From Polycyclovorans sp. (GTDB lineage: Bacteria; Pseudomonadota; Gammaproteobacteria; Nevskiales; Nevskiaceae), in contig PAKU01000012.1 in the NCBI GenBank assembly GCA_002706265.1, forward strand, positions 1-64,000: DNA of 64,000 nt. Direction: 5' to 3'. Position 1 is the stretch's first letter. Each line of letters opens with the position of its first letter. Shown one piece after another: positions 26,305 to 35,271 of the stretch. The notes below the pieces were generated by a model. It was given only the letters and a program-made list of their open reading frames with translations. It was not told the origin of the DNA and made no database searches. The position numbers and the translations under genes were made by a program.

Positions 26305-27177
26305 ATGATCACCGCCGTCCTCGGCGTCACGGTGCCGATCTTTCTGATCGTTGCGGTGGGGTATGGGTATGGCCGCGTCCATCCCGACGGCATCGAGTTC
26401 GTCAACCGCATCAACCTGACGCTGTTCATCCCGCCGCTGCTGTTCTTCGTGCTCAGCGAGAAGATTCCGGCCGACCTGGAATGGGGCGGCATCGTCATCG
26501 GCGCCGCCGTGGTGGTGCTGGGCTCGGGCCTGCTGGCCTGGCCCGTGGCGCGCGGGCTGAAGCTCCCCGTCAAGGCGCTGGTGCCCACGGCGATGATGAA
26601 CAACTGCGGCAATCTGGGCCTGCCGCTCACCCTGCTGGCCTTCGGCGAGACGGCCCTGCCGTTGGCGGTGGTGACCTTCGTGGTCTACGTGGCCCTGCAT
26701 TTCACGGTGGGCATCTGGCTGGTGCGCGGGCGGCTGGACCTGTCGTTACTGGTCAAGAACCCCATCGTCATTGCCACCGCGCTGGGCTTCGGCTTTTACC
26801 TGGCCGGCCTGCACGCACCGACGATGATGCTGCCGGGCATCGAAATGCTGTCCGACGTGGCGATTCCGCTGATGCTGGTGGCGCTGGGCGTGCGCCTGAC
26901 CGATGTTGATCTGACCCATTGGCGCATCGGCCTCATTGGCGCGGCGCTGGCGCCCGCCACCGGCATCGTCTGTGCCGGTGCCGCGATCTGGCTGCTGGCC
27001 CTGGACCCACTCACCGCCAAGGTGCTGATTCTGTTTGGCGCCTTGCCGCCCGCGGTGATGAACTACCTGCTGGCCGAGCGGTATGACGCCTGCCCCGCCG
27101 AGGTGGCGACCATCGTCGGCTTTGGCAACCTTGCCGCGCTGGCGGTGATTCCGGCGGTGCTGCTGTTCATCCTCTGA
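26305..27177 (+). CDS. AEC-family (auxin efflux carrier) transporter
   Basis: A 290-residue membrane protein with about 8-10 hydrophobic segments. The paired repeats LFIPPLLFFVLSEKIP and ALVPTAMMNNCGNLGLPL (AEC signature N-x-G-x-x-G-L-P) and FGALPPAVMNYLLAERYD near the C-terminus place it in the AEC/malonate-type carrier family. The substrate is unknown; such carriers move small organic anions. It is not obviously in an operon with the TetR gene, though it is only 66 bp downstream on the same strand. Confidence 0.85.
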   Translation: MITAVLGVTVPIFLIVAVGYGYGRVHPDGIEFVNRINLTLFIPPLLFFVLSEKIPADLEWGGIVIGAAVVVLGSGLLAWPVARGLKLPVKALVPTAMMNNCGNLGLPLTLLAFGETALPLAVVTFVVYVALHFTVGIWLVRGRLDLSLLVKNPIVIATALGFGFYLAGLHAPTMMLPGIEMLSDVAIPLMLVALGVRLTDVDLTHWRIGLIGAALAPATGIVCAGAAIWLLALDPLTAKVLILFGALPPAVMNYLLAERYDACPAEVATIVGFGNLAALAVIPAVLLFIL

Positions 27178-27210
27178 GCCAACGCCTGCGCGTGTCGATC
27201 GCGGCGCGCA

Positions 27211-28029
27211 TCAACCGAGCAGGCCGTCTCGCATGGCGGGCAGCCGCTGTTCCGGGCGGGCCTCGGGAAACACGGGCAGCCTGCGCACCGCATGACGCGG
27301 CACCAGCACGTCGCTGTCGCGCAGGTGCGCGATCAAACCGGGGGCCTGGGCGCGTAGCGGCTCGGCCAGCGCGGGCAGCGCCTCGCAAAAGGCCTCGACA
27401 GCCTCGGTGACCGTCGCCTCGTCGTTACCGCGCATCCATGCCAGCAACTGGTAGGTGAGCGCATTGAGCTGCATGAACTGCACGCCGTCGTGACGGTTGC
27501 GGCGCACCGCCAGAAACGTCTCTGGCTGGGGCGCCATCTCTGGCAGCACGCCGGGGCCAATGCTGTGAACCGGGGCGCAATAGGCCAGCACGGCCGCCAG
27601 CGGTGACATCACCCACTCCGTCTCATTGGCGTCGTCCGCGGCAGCCTGCCAGTCCACCTGGTCGGGGGCGATGGCCAGGGCCATCTCCACCCACTCGTAA
27701 TGCGCCAGCTCGGCGAGGAACGGCCAGTCGTCCGGCACGGCGCGGGGATGCGCATGAACAAAGTCGACGAAGCAGCCTGCCACACGGTGAAACTCGGCCG
27801 GCGTGCAGCGGTGCTCGCGCAAGAAGGCGCGCACCCGCTGGTGCCAGCGCGCGTCGTCATCAAGACCCCGCAGTACCGGAAACCCGGAACGCAAAACCGA
27901 ATCGATGTTGCCGTAAATGAGCGATTCGTAAACCTTTGCGCGTTCGGCCGGCATGCCCGCCGCAGGCGCGCCTTCGGGGTCACGCAGGTGGGCGATGAAC
28001 TGCCGTTGCACCGCTTCAAAGTGACCCAT
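27211..28029 (-). CDS. HvfC/BufC-family protein (DUF2063, RiPP recognition partner)
   Basis: 272 residues from ATG 28029, whose first codon shares one base with the hvfB stop (TGATG). The N-terminal DUF2063 domain is clear (QRQFIAHLRDPEG, YESLIYGNIDSVLRSGFPVL, FVDFVHAHPRAVPDDWPFL). In characterised Hvf/Buf systems this protein partners the DUF692 enzyme to recognise and modify a Cys-rich precursor. It is the last gene of the doxX-hvfA-hvfB-hvfC run. Confidence 0.87.
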   Translation of the reverse strand: MGHFEAVQRQFIAHLRDPEGAPAAGMPAERAKVYESLIYGNIDSVLRSGFPVLRGLDDDARWHQRVRAFLREHRCTPAEFHRVAGCFVDFVHAHPRAVPDDWPFLAELAHYEWVEMALAIAPDQVDWQAAADDANETEWVMSPLAAVLAYCAPVHSIGPGVLPEMAPQPETFLAVRRNRHDGVQFMQLNALTYQLLAWMRGNDEATVTEAVEAFCEALPALAEPLRAQAPGLIAHLRDSDVLVPRHAVRRLPVFPEARPEQRLPAMRDGLLG

Positions 28030-28904
28030 CAGGCGGTCTCGGGTGCCGTGGCGCGGGCGGGCACGGCACGCGCCTGCCGCGTGCGGATGCCAGACAGTTC
28101 GTCGAAGATTTTCGGCAACGGTGGCAGGTTGAAGTCGCGCTCCAGCAAGGTCGGTACCGGGCCCAGGCGCGCGTAGGTCGCGTCCAGCAGATCCCACACC
28201 GGGTCGATGACATCGGCGCCGTGGGTGTCGACCAGCAGGGTCGGAGATTCCGTGTAGTGACCGGCCATGTGCAGGTAGCGCACGCGGGCCAGCGGCAGCT
28301 GGTCCATGAACGCAAGGGGGTCGTAACCGTGGTTGACGCTGTTCACGTAGACATTGTTGACGTCCAGCAGCAGGTCACAGTCGGCCTCTTCGAGCACGGC
28401 CGTGATGAACTGCGCTTCGCTCAGTTCGGTGGCGAGCGGCGCGTAATAGCTGGCGTTTTCCAGCGCGATACGACGCCCGAGCAGGTCTTGGGCCTGGCGT
28501 ACGCGGGCGGCGACGTGATGCACCGCCGCTTCGGTGAACGGGATCGGCAACAGGTCGTAGACCTGCCCCTCGTCCCCCGTCCAGGTCAAATGTTCGCTGT
28601 AGTCATGGATGCCGTGGGCATCCAGAAAGGTTCTGACACGCTTGACGAACGCCACATCCAGCGGCGCCGGGCTGCCGATCGACAGCGACAGGCCATGGCA
28701 GACAAACGGAAAGCGTTCGGTGTAGGCGCGAAACTGCCGCCCCAACCGACCGCCAATCTGCAACCAGTTTTCGGGCGCGACTTCCATGAAGCCGATGCCC
28801 GCTGCCGGGTCCGCTGACCGATCGGCCAGCGGCGCCAACAGCTCTCGGCGCAAACCCAAACCCGCCCCGGACACGCAGGCCAGCCGTGCCGGGGCGGTGT
28901 GCAT
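28029..28904 (-). CDS. DUF692 iron oxidase, HvfB/BufB family
   Basis: About 291 residues from ATG 28904, 11 bp after the precursor stop. A GTG at 28940 would overlap the precursor and is less likely. DUF692/MNIO enzymes are TIM-barrel multinuclear iron oxidases that alter Cys residues in peptides. Metal ligands are visible in FVCHGLSLSIG, YSEHLTWTGD, ENASYYAPL, LLLDVNNVYVNSVNHGYDP, MAGHYTESP and DTHGADV. The substrate is very likely the adjacent peptide at 28916-29191. Confidence 0.9.
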   Translation of the reverse strand: MHTAPARLACVSGAGLGLRRELLAPLADRSADPAAGIGFMEVAPENWLQIGGRLGRQFRAYTERFPFVCHGLSLSIGSPAPLDVAFVKRVRTFLDAHGIHDYSEHLTWTGDEGQVYDLLPIPFTEAAVHHVAARVRQAQDLLGRRIALENASYYAPLATELSEAQFITAVLEEADCDLLLDVNNVYVNSVNHGYDPLAFMDQLPLARVRYLHMAGHYTESPTLLVDTHGADVIDPVWDLLDATYARLGPVPTLLERDFNLPPLPKIFDELSGIRTRQARAVPARATAPETA

Positions 28905-28915
28905 TGCCGAAGAGA

Positions 28916-29191
28916 TCAGCTGCCCTTCTTTTCGCCGCACTTGCCTTCACCACACTTGGCTTCGCCGGACTTCTCGCCGGACTTCTCGCCGCACTTGGCT
29001 TCACCACACTTGGCTTCGCCGGCCTTCTCGCCGCACTTGGCTTCGCCACACTTGGCTTCGCCTGCTTCAGCTTCAGCAACCTGATAGCCCTGCGGCAGAT
29101 CAGCGGCAGCAAACAGTGACGGCGACGCGGTCAGACCGCCCAAGGCCAGAAGTGCAGCACCTGCAGAAAGTGAAACGGTTTTCTTTGACAT
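28916..29191 (-). CDS. Cys-repeat precursor peptide, HvfA/bufferin-like
   Basis: 91 residues from ATG 29191 (AGGAGC upstream). A Sec-type signal peptide (about residues 1-29, ending LFAA) precedes a low-complexity tail made almost only of Gly, Glu, Lys, Ala, Ser and Cys. The tail has six K-C-G motifs: five EAKCG and one EGKCG near the C-terminus. This is the layout of HvfA-type precursors, whose EGKCG Cys residues are converted by HvfB/HvfC to copper-binding groups (recalled literature). The mature product would be periplasmic or secreted and likely buffers copper. Confidence 0.88.
   Translation of the reverse strand: MSKKTVSLSAGAALLALGGLTASPSLFAAADLPQGYQVAEAEAGEAKCGEAKCGEKAGEAKCGEAKCGEKSGEKSGEAKCGEGKCGEKKGS
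28925..29070 (-). repeat. In-frame imperfect tandem repeat inside the precursor gene
   Basis: The DNA repeats units built on CACTTGGCTTC and TTCTCGCC (plus-strand sense), 15 to 30 bp long, encoding GEAKCG and GEKAG/GEKSG blocks. Unit order and number vary, suggesting growth by slippage or recombination. It is not a CRISPR: there are no unique spacers and the frame is maintained. Confidence 0.75.
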
Positions 29192-29241
29192 GAGAAAAGC
29201 TCCTAAATTGAAACGACACTTGGGTAATAGACAGCCCTGAT

Positions 29242-29859
29242 TCAAGATGAATCAGTGGCCGACCCGCGACCCAAGGCACGGGCAATCCAATGATCGAGGC
29301 TGAAATACTTTCCAGCGCCGATGAAAAACAACACCAACAGCATCACGAAATAGGTTGCCGCAAACTCGATCCCGTTGTTGATGACCGCAAAACTGCCCTG
29401 CTCCGTCAGCCAGGCGTAGTCGCCATGCGACTTGAGAATGCTTCTGGCACGATCGAGGCGTTCGACTGCCGCCAGGGCGTCGCTGCAATTGAACAGGCAC
29501 ATGACCGGATCGGCGATCGCCTGCCAACCGTTTTTCAGATGCACGGACAGCGCCGCCACCAGCATCGTGGCCATCAGCGGCAGGCTCACCCAGCGCACCG
29601 CCAGACCCAGCAACAGGGCGACACCGCCCAGAATTTCGGTCCATGTCGCCAGGCCTGCCAGCAGCGTCGGGAACGGCAGACCCAAGCCCCAGTCCGAATT
29701 GCCGAACCATTCCACCGTGGACTCGAACGCGTTCAATTTGCTGACACCTGCCATCCACATGATCGGCGCAAGATAAAGTCGCAACAGCAGGGGCGCGATG
29801 AAATCGAGGGGTGCGGCCCGCTCGGGAAGACGCACCCAATGCTCCAAAGTTCGTGACAT
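29242..29859 (-). CDS. DoxX-family membrane protein of the Hvf/Buf cluster
   Basis: About 205 residues from ATG 29859 (an in-frame ATG exists 33 bp upstream). Four hydrophobic segments are seen (PLLLRLYLAPIMWMAGVSKL, LLAGLATWTEILGGVALLLG, LPLMATMLVAALSV, FVMLLVLFFIGAG), as in DoxX/DoxD proteins. DoxX proteins often accompany DUF692/DUF2063 clusters and may pass electrons to or assist export of the modified peptide (inference). It is the first gene, 50 bp upstream of the precursor gene, and divergent from an AraC regulator. Confidence 0.85.
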   Translation of the reverse strand: MSRTLEHWVRLPERAAPLDFIAPLLLRLYLAPIMWMAGVSKLNAFESTVEWFGNSDWGLGLPFPTLLAGLATWTEILGGVALLLGLAVRWVSLPLMATMLVAALSVHLKNGWQAIADPVMCLFNCSDALAAVERLDRARSILKSHGDYAWLTEQGSFAVINNGIEFAATYFVMLLVLFFIGAGKYFSLDHWIARALGRGSATDSS

Positions 29860-30004
29860 GACCATGACCGGTTGGCAATAAGGTGACGTCATGGTGCACT
29901 GCGGTCTCGGCAGCGGCTGTCGCCAAGCGTCTCGACAATGCGTTCAATCGTCCAAATGCACTCACTGATTCCCCCGCCCTCGCACGTTCCACAAGGTTCA
30001 AAAC

Positions 30005-30913
30005 ATGTCTGACGCACTGCAAGATGACCTGCTTTCCACCGTACTCAGCGCCTATCAACTGCAGGCCGGCATTTACGACAACCCGACGTTCTGTGGCCAC
30101 TGGCAACACAACACCACGGGCTTCCGTCGCGCCGCCTTTCATCTGATCGGCAGCGGCGCTTGCTGGTTACATACGCACGAATCGGCCGAGCCGATGCAGA
30201 TGCACGCCGGCGATCTGGTGGTGCTGCCGCACGATGCCTGGCACATGCTGACCGCCGACCCGGTGTTGGAAGGTGAAGCGCCTCGACGCATCTTCGACGG
30301 CGATGGGCCGTTCACCACCATGGTCTGCGGCTACTTCGACTTTCGCGCCGGCGGCCGCAACCCGGTGCTGGCGGCGCTGCCCCAGGTGATCGTCGTCGAT
30401 CGCGAGGCCGGCGGCAGCGCCATGCAAGGGCTGTCGCAACTGTTGCTCAGTGAAGCGGCGTGTGCCGAGGTGGGCACCCGCACGGTGCTCGACAAACTGG
30501 CCGACACCCTGTTCGTGATGACCGTGCGCTACTTCGTCAACCAGTCGTCCGACTTGCGCGGCGTGCTGGCCGGGCTGGCCGACGCCCGCCTGCGCAAGGC
30601 GCTGGCGGTGATGCACCGTGAACCGGGCAAGGCCTGGACGCTGGACATCCTGGCCCGTGAAGCGGGCATGTCGCGCAGTGCCTTCGCCCAGCATTTTGCC
30701 GAGCGGGTCGGCGCGCCGCCCATCGACTACCTGACCCGCTGGCGCATGACCCAGGCCGAGCTGATGCTCAGAGACCCCACCGTGTCGGTCGCCCAGGTGG
30801 CCGAGCAGATGGGCTACGAAACCGAAGCCGCGTTCCGCAAGGCGTTCAAGCGGATTCACGGCGTGGGGCCAGGTTCGATTCGGCGCTGGTTTCGGGAAAA
30901 GCTGATTGACTAG
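30005..30913 (+). CDS. AraC-family transcriptional regulator with cupin domain
   Basis: 302 residues. The N-terminal cupin sensor is of the AraC-binding type (HLIGSGACWLHTHESAEPMQ, GDLVVLPHDAWH, with His residues that could bind metal or ligand). The C-terminal double helix-turn-helix is AraC-like (LDILAREAGMSRSAFAQHFAERVGAPP..., VAQVAEQMGYETEAAFRKAFKR). It is divergent from the doxX-hvf operon with about 145 bp between them, so it may regulate it; it could instead regulate the downstream oxidoreductase genes. Confidence 0.88.
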   Translation: MSDALQDDLLSTVLSAYQLQAGIYDNPTFCGHWQHNTTGFRRAAFHLIGSGACWLHTHESAEPMQMHAGDLVVLPHDAWHMLTADPVLEGEAPRRIFDGDGPFTTMVCGYFDFRAGGRNPVLAALPQVIVVDREAGGSAMQGLSQLLLSEAACAEVGTRTVLDKLADTLFVMTVRYFVNQSSDLRGVLAGLADARLRKALAVMHREPGKAWTLDILAREAGMSRSAFAQHFAERVGAPPIDYLTRWRMTQAELMLRDPTVSVAQVAEQMGYETEAAFRKAFKRIHGVGPGSIRRWFREKLID

Positions 30914-30943
30914 CCGTTCGTTCGAATCAGGAGTTCTCCCCCC

Positions 30944-32380
30944 ATGACCCAGCGCACTGTCGACATCGCCATCATCGGCGCCGGCTCGGCCGGCATGAGC
31001 GCCTATCGCGCCGCACGCAAGCACACCGATTCGATTGTGGTGATCGAGGCCGGTCCCTACGGCACCACCTGCGCGCGGGTCGGCTGCATGCCCAGCAAAC
31101 TGCTGATTGCCGCCGCCGATGCCGCCCGCGCGGTGCGTGAGGCGCCGCATTTCGGGGTGAACGCCCGCCTCGACGCCATCGACGGCCGCGCGGTCATGCA
31201 GCGGGTGCGCGACGAGCGTGACCGCTTTGTCGGCTTTGTGGTGGACACGGTCAACGACTGGCCCGACGCGCACCGCCTGCGGGGCCACGCGCGCTTCGTG
31301 AAACCCGGCGTGCTGGTCGTGGACGGCACCGAGATCACCGCGCGCTGCATCATCATTGCCACCGGCGCCTCGCCAAACGTGCCGAGCGGCTGGCGATCGG
31401 CGCTGGGCGATCGGCTGGTCGTCAACGACGACGTCTTCAACTGGGCCACCCTGCCCGCGTCGGTGGCCGTGGTCGGCACCGGCATCATCGGTCTGGAGCT
31501 GGCGCAGGCGCTGTCGCTGCTGGGGGTGCGGGTGCGGCTGCTGGGCCGCAATGGCAAGGTGGGTCCCTTGACCGATCCCGCGCTGCAGCGGCTGAGCCAC
31601 GACCTCGTCACATCCACCCTGGCGGTGGCGGCCGATGCCGAGATTCGCGAGGTCACCCGGCAGGGCGACGCGGTGCAGGTGCGCTTTCAAGACGCGGACG
31701 GTCTGCATGAAGAGCGCTTCGACTGTCTGCTGGCCGCCACCGGCCGACGGCCCAACCTTGATGACCTGAACATCGAGAACGCCGGCATCGCGCGCGACGC
31801 CAAGGGCCGCGTGGCCTTTGATCGCGAGACCCAGCAGATCGGCACCCTGCCGGTGTTCATTGCCGGCGACGTGCATGGCACCCGCCCGCTGCTGCACGAG
31901 GCCTCGGATGATGGCCGCATCGCCGGTGACAACGCCGGTCGCTGGCCGAAGCTGCAACGGCGCCCGCGCCGCGCGCCGCTGAGCATCGTGTTCAGCCATC
32001 CGCAGATCATGATGGCAGGCGCCAGCCACGCGGAACTGGTGGCGCAGCAGGCCGATTTCGCCACCGGCAGCGTCTCGTTCAAAAGTCAGGGCCGCGCCCG
32101 CGCGATGCGCGTCAACCATGGCGCCCTGCACGTCTATGGCGCGCATGCAACCGGGCGCTTTCTGGGCGCCGAAATGATCGGTCCCGTGGCCGAGCATCTG
32201 GGTCATGTGCTGGCGTGGTCGATCCAGCAGGGTTTGACCGTGCAACAGATGCTCGACAGTCCGTTCTACCACCCGTGCATCGAGGAAGGCCTGCGCACCG
32301 CCTTGCGTGATTTACAGGGCAAACTGCGCCTCACCCCACCCGCCAATGAACCCTGCATCGACTGCGAGGTGGGCCGTTAG
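30944..32380 (+). CDS. Dihydrolipoamide dehydrogenase-like pyridine nucleotide-disulfide oxidoreductase
   Basis: 478 residues. FAD-binding IAIIGAGSAGMSAYRAA lies at the N-terminus, the redox disulfide is TTCARVGCMPSKLL (C-x4-C), the NAD-binding motif is VVGTGIIGLELAQALSLLG near residue 180, the second FAD motif is VFIAGDVHGTRPLLHEA, and the C-terminal interface motif HPCIEEGL takes the place of the usual HPTxxE. A Cys-rich end (EPCIDCEVGR) is unusual. It may be a free-standing lipoamide or disulfide reductase rather than the E3 of a dehydrogenase complex, since no E1 or E2 gene is near. It lies 30 bp after the AraC gene. Confidence 0.85.
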   Translation: MTQRTVDIAIIGAGSAGMSAYRAARKHTDSIVVIEAGPYGTTCARVGCMPSKLLIAAADAARAVREAPHFGVNARLDAIDGRAVMQRVRDERDRFVGFVVDTVNDWPDAHRLRGHARFVKPGVLVVDGTEITARCIIIATGASPNVPSGWRSALGDRLVVNDDVFNWATLPASVAVVGTGIIGLELAQALSLLGVRVRLLGRNGKVGPLTDPALQRLSHDLVTSTLAVAADAEIREVTRQGDAVQVRFQDADGLHEERFDCLLAATGRRPNLDDLNIENAGIARDAKGRVAFDRETQQIGTLPVFIAGDVHGTRPLLHEASDDGRIAGDNAGRWPKLQRRPRRAPLSIVFSHPQIMMAGASHAELVAQQADFATGSVSFKSQGRARAMRVNHGALHVYGAHATGRFLGAEMIGPVAEHLGHVLAWSIQQGLTVQQMLDSPFYHPCIEEGLRTALRDLQGKLRLTPPANEPCIDCEVGR

Positions 32381-32461
32381 CCGCAGCGTCCCGATCCGGG
32401 ATTCACGATCCTGCCGCCCGAGCCGTTTCAGCGCGGCATGCCCTCCGATTACCATCACGCC

Positions 32462-33709
32462 ATGACCATGACCACGCCCCCCGCCGTGCTGACCAGCCCT
32501 TTCACGCTCGCCAATGGCGCCGTGCTGCCCAACCGACTGGCCAAGGCGGCCATGAGCGAGGCGCTGGCCGGGCCAGACGGCGGCGTGAGCCCGCAACTGA
32601 TTCGGCTGTACGGACGCTGGTCCAGCTCGCGTCTGGGCCTGATGATCACCGGCAACGTGATGATCGACCGCATGGCGCTGGGCGAGCCCGGCAACGTGGT
32701 GGTCGAAGACGAGCGCGACCTCGACCTGCTCGGTGACTGGGCCCAGGCCGGCACCGCCCACGGCACACCGCTGTGGATGCAGATCAACCACCCGGGCAAG
32801 CAGGCGCTACGCGGCCTGAACGCTGAAAACGTCGCGCCGTCCGCCGTCCCGTTCAAGGCCGAGCTGTCGCGGTTGTTCCCGACGCCGCGCGCGCTCACCG
32901 GCCACGAGATCGAAAACCTGATCGAGCGCTATGCCAACACCGCGCGCATCGCCAAACTGGCGGGCTTTTCCGGCGTGCAGATTCACGGTGCCCACGGGTA
33001 TCTGGTCAGCCAGTTCCTGTCGGCGCATCACAACCGGCGTGACGACCAGTGGGGCGGCACGCCGGCCAACCGCCGCCGGTTCGTGCTGGCGGTGTATCGC
33101 GCCATGCGTCGTCTGGTGGGGCCGGATTTTCCCATTGGCATCAAGCTCAACTCGGCCGATTTTCAGCAGGGCGGATTCACCGAAGACGAGTCGCTGGCCA
33201 CCGTGAAGGCGCTGGCCAAGGCCGGCATCGACCTGATCGAAATCTCCGGCGGCAACTACGAGGCGCCGGCGATGATGCTGGGCGACATGAAGGCCTCGAC
33301 GCAGCGGCGCGAAGCGTATTTTCTGGCGTTTGCCGCCAAGGTGCGCGAACACACCGATGTGCCGCTGATGGTCACCGGCGGCTTCCGCACCGCGGCCGGC
33401 ATGAACGCGGCGCTGAAACAGGGGCATCTTGATCTGGTGGGCATCGCACGCCTGCTGGCCGTCGAGCCCGACGTGGCGCACCGCCTGCTGGGCGGCCACG
33501 ACCCGCAACAGACCATCCGCCCCATCAAGACCGGCATTGGCCTGGTCGATGGCTCCGGCAGCATGGAAGTCACCTGGTATGCCCGCCAATTGCGCCGCCT
33601 CAGTGAGGGACAGGCGCCACGCCCCACCGAAAGCGGCCTGCGGTCATTCCTGCTCGATCTGCCGGAGAAGGGTCTGGGCATCCTCCGCAACCGCCGGCTG
33701 CGCGCCTGA
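32462..33709 (+). CDS. NADH:flavin oxidoreductase (old yellow enzyme family)
   Basis: About 415 residues from ATG 32462. It is an FMN TIM barrel of the OYE family: NRLAKAAMSEALAGPDG at the start, WMQINHPGKQ, then GFSGVQIHGAHGYLVSQFLS and NRRDDQWGGTPANRRRF, the classic OYE catalytic His and product loops. LMVTGGFRTAAGM and DLVGIARLLAVEP bind the FMN phosphate. The role is reduction of activated alkenes such as enones; the true substrate is unknown. Convergent with radA, 21 bp apart. Confidence 0.9.
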   Translation: MTMTTPPAVLTSPFTLANGAVLPNRLAKAAMSEALAGPDGGVSPQLIRLYGRWSSSRLGLMITGNVMIDRMALGEPGNVVVEDERDLDLLGDWAQAGTAHGTPLWMQINHPGKQALRGLNAENVAPSAVPFKAELSRLFPTPRALTGHEIENLIERYANTARIAKLAGFSGVQIHGAHGYLVSQFLSAHHNRRDDQWGGTPANRRRFVLAVYRAMRRLVGPDFPIGIKLNSADFQQGGFTEDESLATVKALAKAGIDLIEISGGNYEAPAMMLGDMKASTQRREAYFLAFAAKVREHTDVPLMVTGGFRTAAGMNAALKQGHLDLVGIARLLAVEPDVAHRLLGGHDPQQTIRPIKTGIGLVDGSGSMEVTWYARQLRRLSEGQAPRPTESGLRSFLLDLPEKGLGILRNRRLRA

Positions 33710-33730
33710 GCGCCTGAGCGCGGCGCACGA

Positions 33731-35086
33731 TTAAAGCCAGTCCAGCGCCTGTTCGAGCCGCGCCACCGGCAGCACCTCGATGCCCAGCTTGGCGCGACTG
33801 CGCGGCTTGTTGCCCTCGGGCACCAGGGCGTGCGTGAAGCCCTGTTTGGCGGCTTCGATCAGCCGCTCTTCGCCGGCCTGCACCGGGCGTATTTCACCCG
33901 CGAGACCCACTTCGCCAAAGGCCACCCAGCCGGTGGGGCAGGCCTTGGCCTTGAACGACGACAGCACCGCCAGCAGCACCGCCAGATCGGCTGCGGGTTC
34001 CTGGATTTTCATGCCGCCGACGACGTTGGCAAACACGTCCTGATCGGCCAGCGACACCCCGCCATGGCGGTGCAGCACTGCCAGCAGCAAATTGAGGCGG
34101 GCACCGTCCAGCCCCAGGGTCACGCGTCTGGGCGTGCCCAGCGCCGAGCGGTCCACCAGGGCCTGCACCTCGGCAAGCAAGGGGCGCGAGCCCTGCCGGG
34201 CCACCGAGATCACACTGCCCGGCACGGGTTCGGCGTGGCGCGACAGGAACAGGGCGGACGGGTTGCTGACCTCCTTCAGCCCGGCGTCGGTCATGGCGAA
34301 CACCGCCAGTTCGTTGACGGCGCCGAAGCGATTTTTCACCGCCCGCACGATCCGGAACCGGCTGCCCGCGTCGTGCTCGAAATACAAGACGGTATCGACC
34401 ATGTGCTCCAGCACCCGCGGACCGGCAATGGCGCCTTCCTTGGTGACATGCCCCACCAGCACCACGGCGGTTTCGCTGCGCTTGGCGAAGCGCACCACCT
34501 GCGCCGCGCATTCACGCAACTGCGAAACGCTGCCGGGGGCGGAATCGAGCGCGTCGGTGTACAGCGTCTGCACCGAATCGAGCACCACCAGACCGGGGCG
34601 GCGGGCGTCAAGCTGGGCCAGCACCGCTTCGACACGGGTTTCGGCCAGTACCGGCAAATCCATGCGCGGCAGGCCCAGGCGCTCGGCGCGCAGGCGCACC
34701 TGGGTCAATGATTCTTCGCCGGTCACGTACAGCGTGGGCCGCTGCGCCTGCACCGCGGCGAGCACCTGCAACAGCAGGGTGGATTTGCCAATGCCGGGGT
34801 CACCGCCAATCAGAATCACTGCGCCGGGCACGATGCCGCCGCCCAGCACCCGGTCCATCTCGGGCGAGCCGCTGGTCACGCGCGGCACGTCGGTCAGCGA
34901 CACGTCGCTGAGCAGTTCCACGCCGCCCTGTCCGGCACTGGCGGCATAGCCGCCGCCCTTGCGCGGTGCGGGCGCAACGCCCTCCAGAATGGTGTTCCAC
35001 TCGCCGCAATCCGGGCACTGCCCCAACCAGCGGGCATGAACGGCACCGCAGTGCTGGCAGATATACTGGACTCTTGTTTTGGCCAA
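33731..35086 (-). CDS. radA: DNA repair protein RadA
   Basis: About 451 residues from TTG 35086, whose product starts AKTRVQYICQHCG, exactly where RadA proteins begin; the frame remains open upstream but that part is not RadA-like. A C4 zinc finger (CQHCG ... CPDCGEW), Walker A GGDPGIGKSTLLLQ, the RadA-specific KNRFG motif, and a C-terminal Lon-protease-like domain are present. It is a RecA-like branch-migration ATPase in recombination repair. Divergent from the PP2C gene. Confidence 0.95.
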   Translation of the reverse strand: MAKTRVQYICQHCGAVHARWLGQCPDCGEWNTILEGVAPAPRKGGGYAASAGQGGVELLSDVSLTDVPRVTSGSPEMDRVLGGGIVPGAVILIGGDPGIGKSTLLLQVLAAVQAQRPTLYVTGEESLTQVRLRAERLGLPRMDLPVLAETRVEAVLAQLDARRPGLVVLDSVQTLYTDALDSAPGSVSQLRECAAQVVRFAKRSETAVVLVGHVTKEGAIAGPRVLEHMVDTVLYFEHDAGSRFRIVRAVKNRFGAVNELAVFAMTDAGLKEVSNPSALFLSRHAEPVPGSVISVARQGSRPLLAEVQALVDRSALGTPRRVTLGLDGARLNLLLAVLHRHGGVSLADQDVFANVVGGMKIQEPAADLAVLLAVLSSFKAKACPTGWVAFGEVGLAGEIRPVQAGEERLIEAAKQGFTHALVPEGNKPRSRAKLGIEVLPVARLEQALDWL

Positions 35087-35271
35087 GTTGAAACCGGGGG
35101 CGCGTGGGGACGCGACACTATAAGTGCCCTGCCCCGGCCCCGCGCGCACGCTGCACCCGCGTGCCGTTGGCGGGGTATTCTGCAACCCCGAGGGTCAGGC
35201 AACCGGGCATATGTTTCTGCTGACATCCACGCGCGACACGGTGCGGCGAACCATCGCCAGGGGCTCATGCC

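Noticed and set aside
28925-29070. Regular short repeats that might be a small CRISPR array
   Set aside because: The repeats are in frame inside the Hvf-type precursor, vary in unit length, and have no unique spacers; no cas genes are present.
30944-32380. Mercuric reductase or E3 of a 2-oxoacid dehydrogenase
   Set aside because: There is no N-terminal metal-binding domain or C-terminal Cys pair of MerA in the right place, and no E1/E2 genes nearby; only a general disulfide reductase call is supported.
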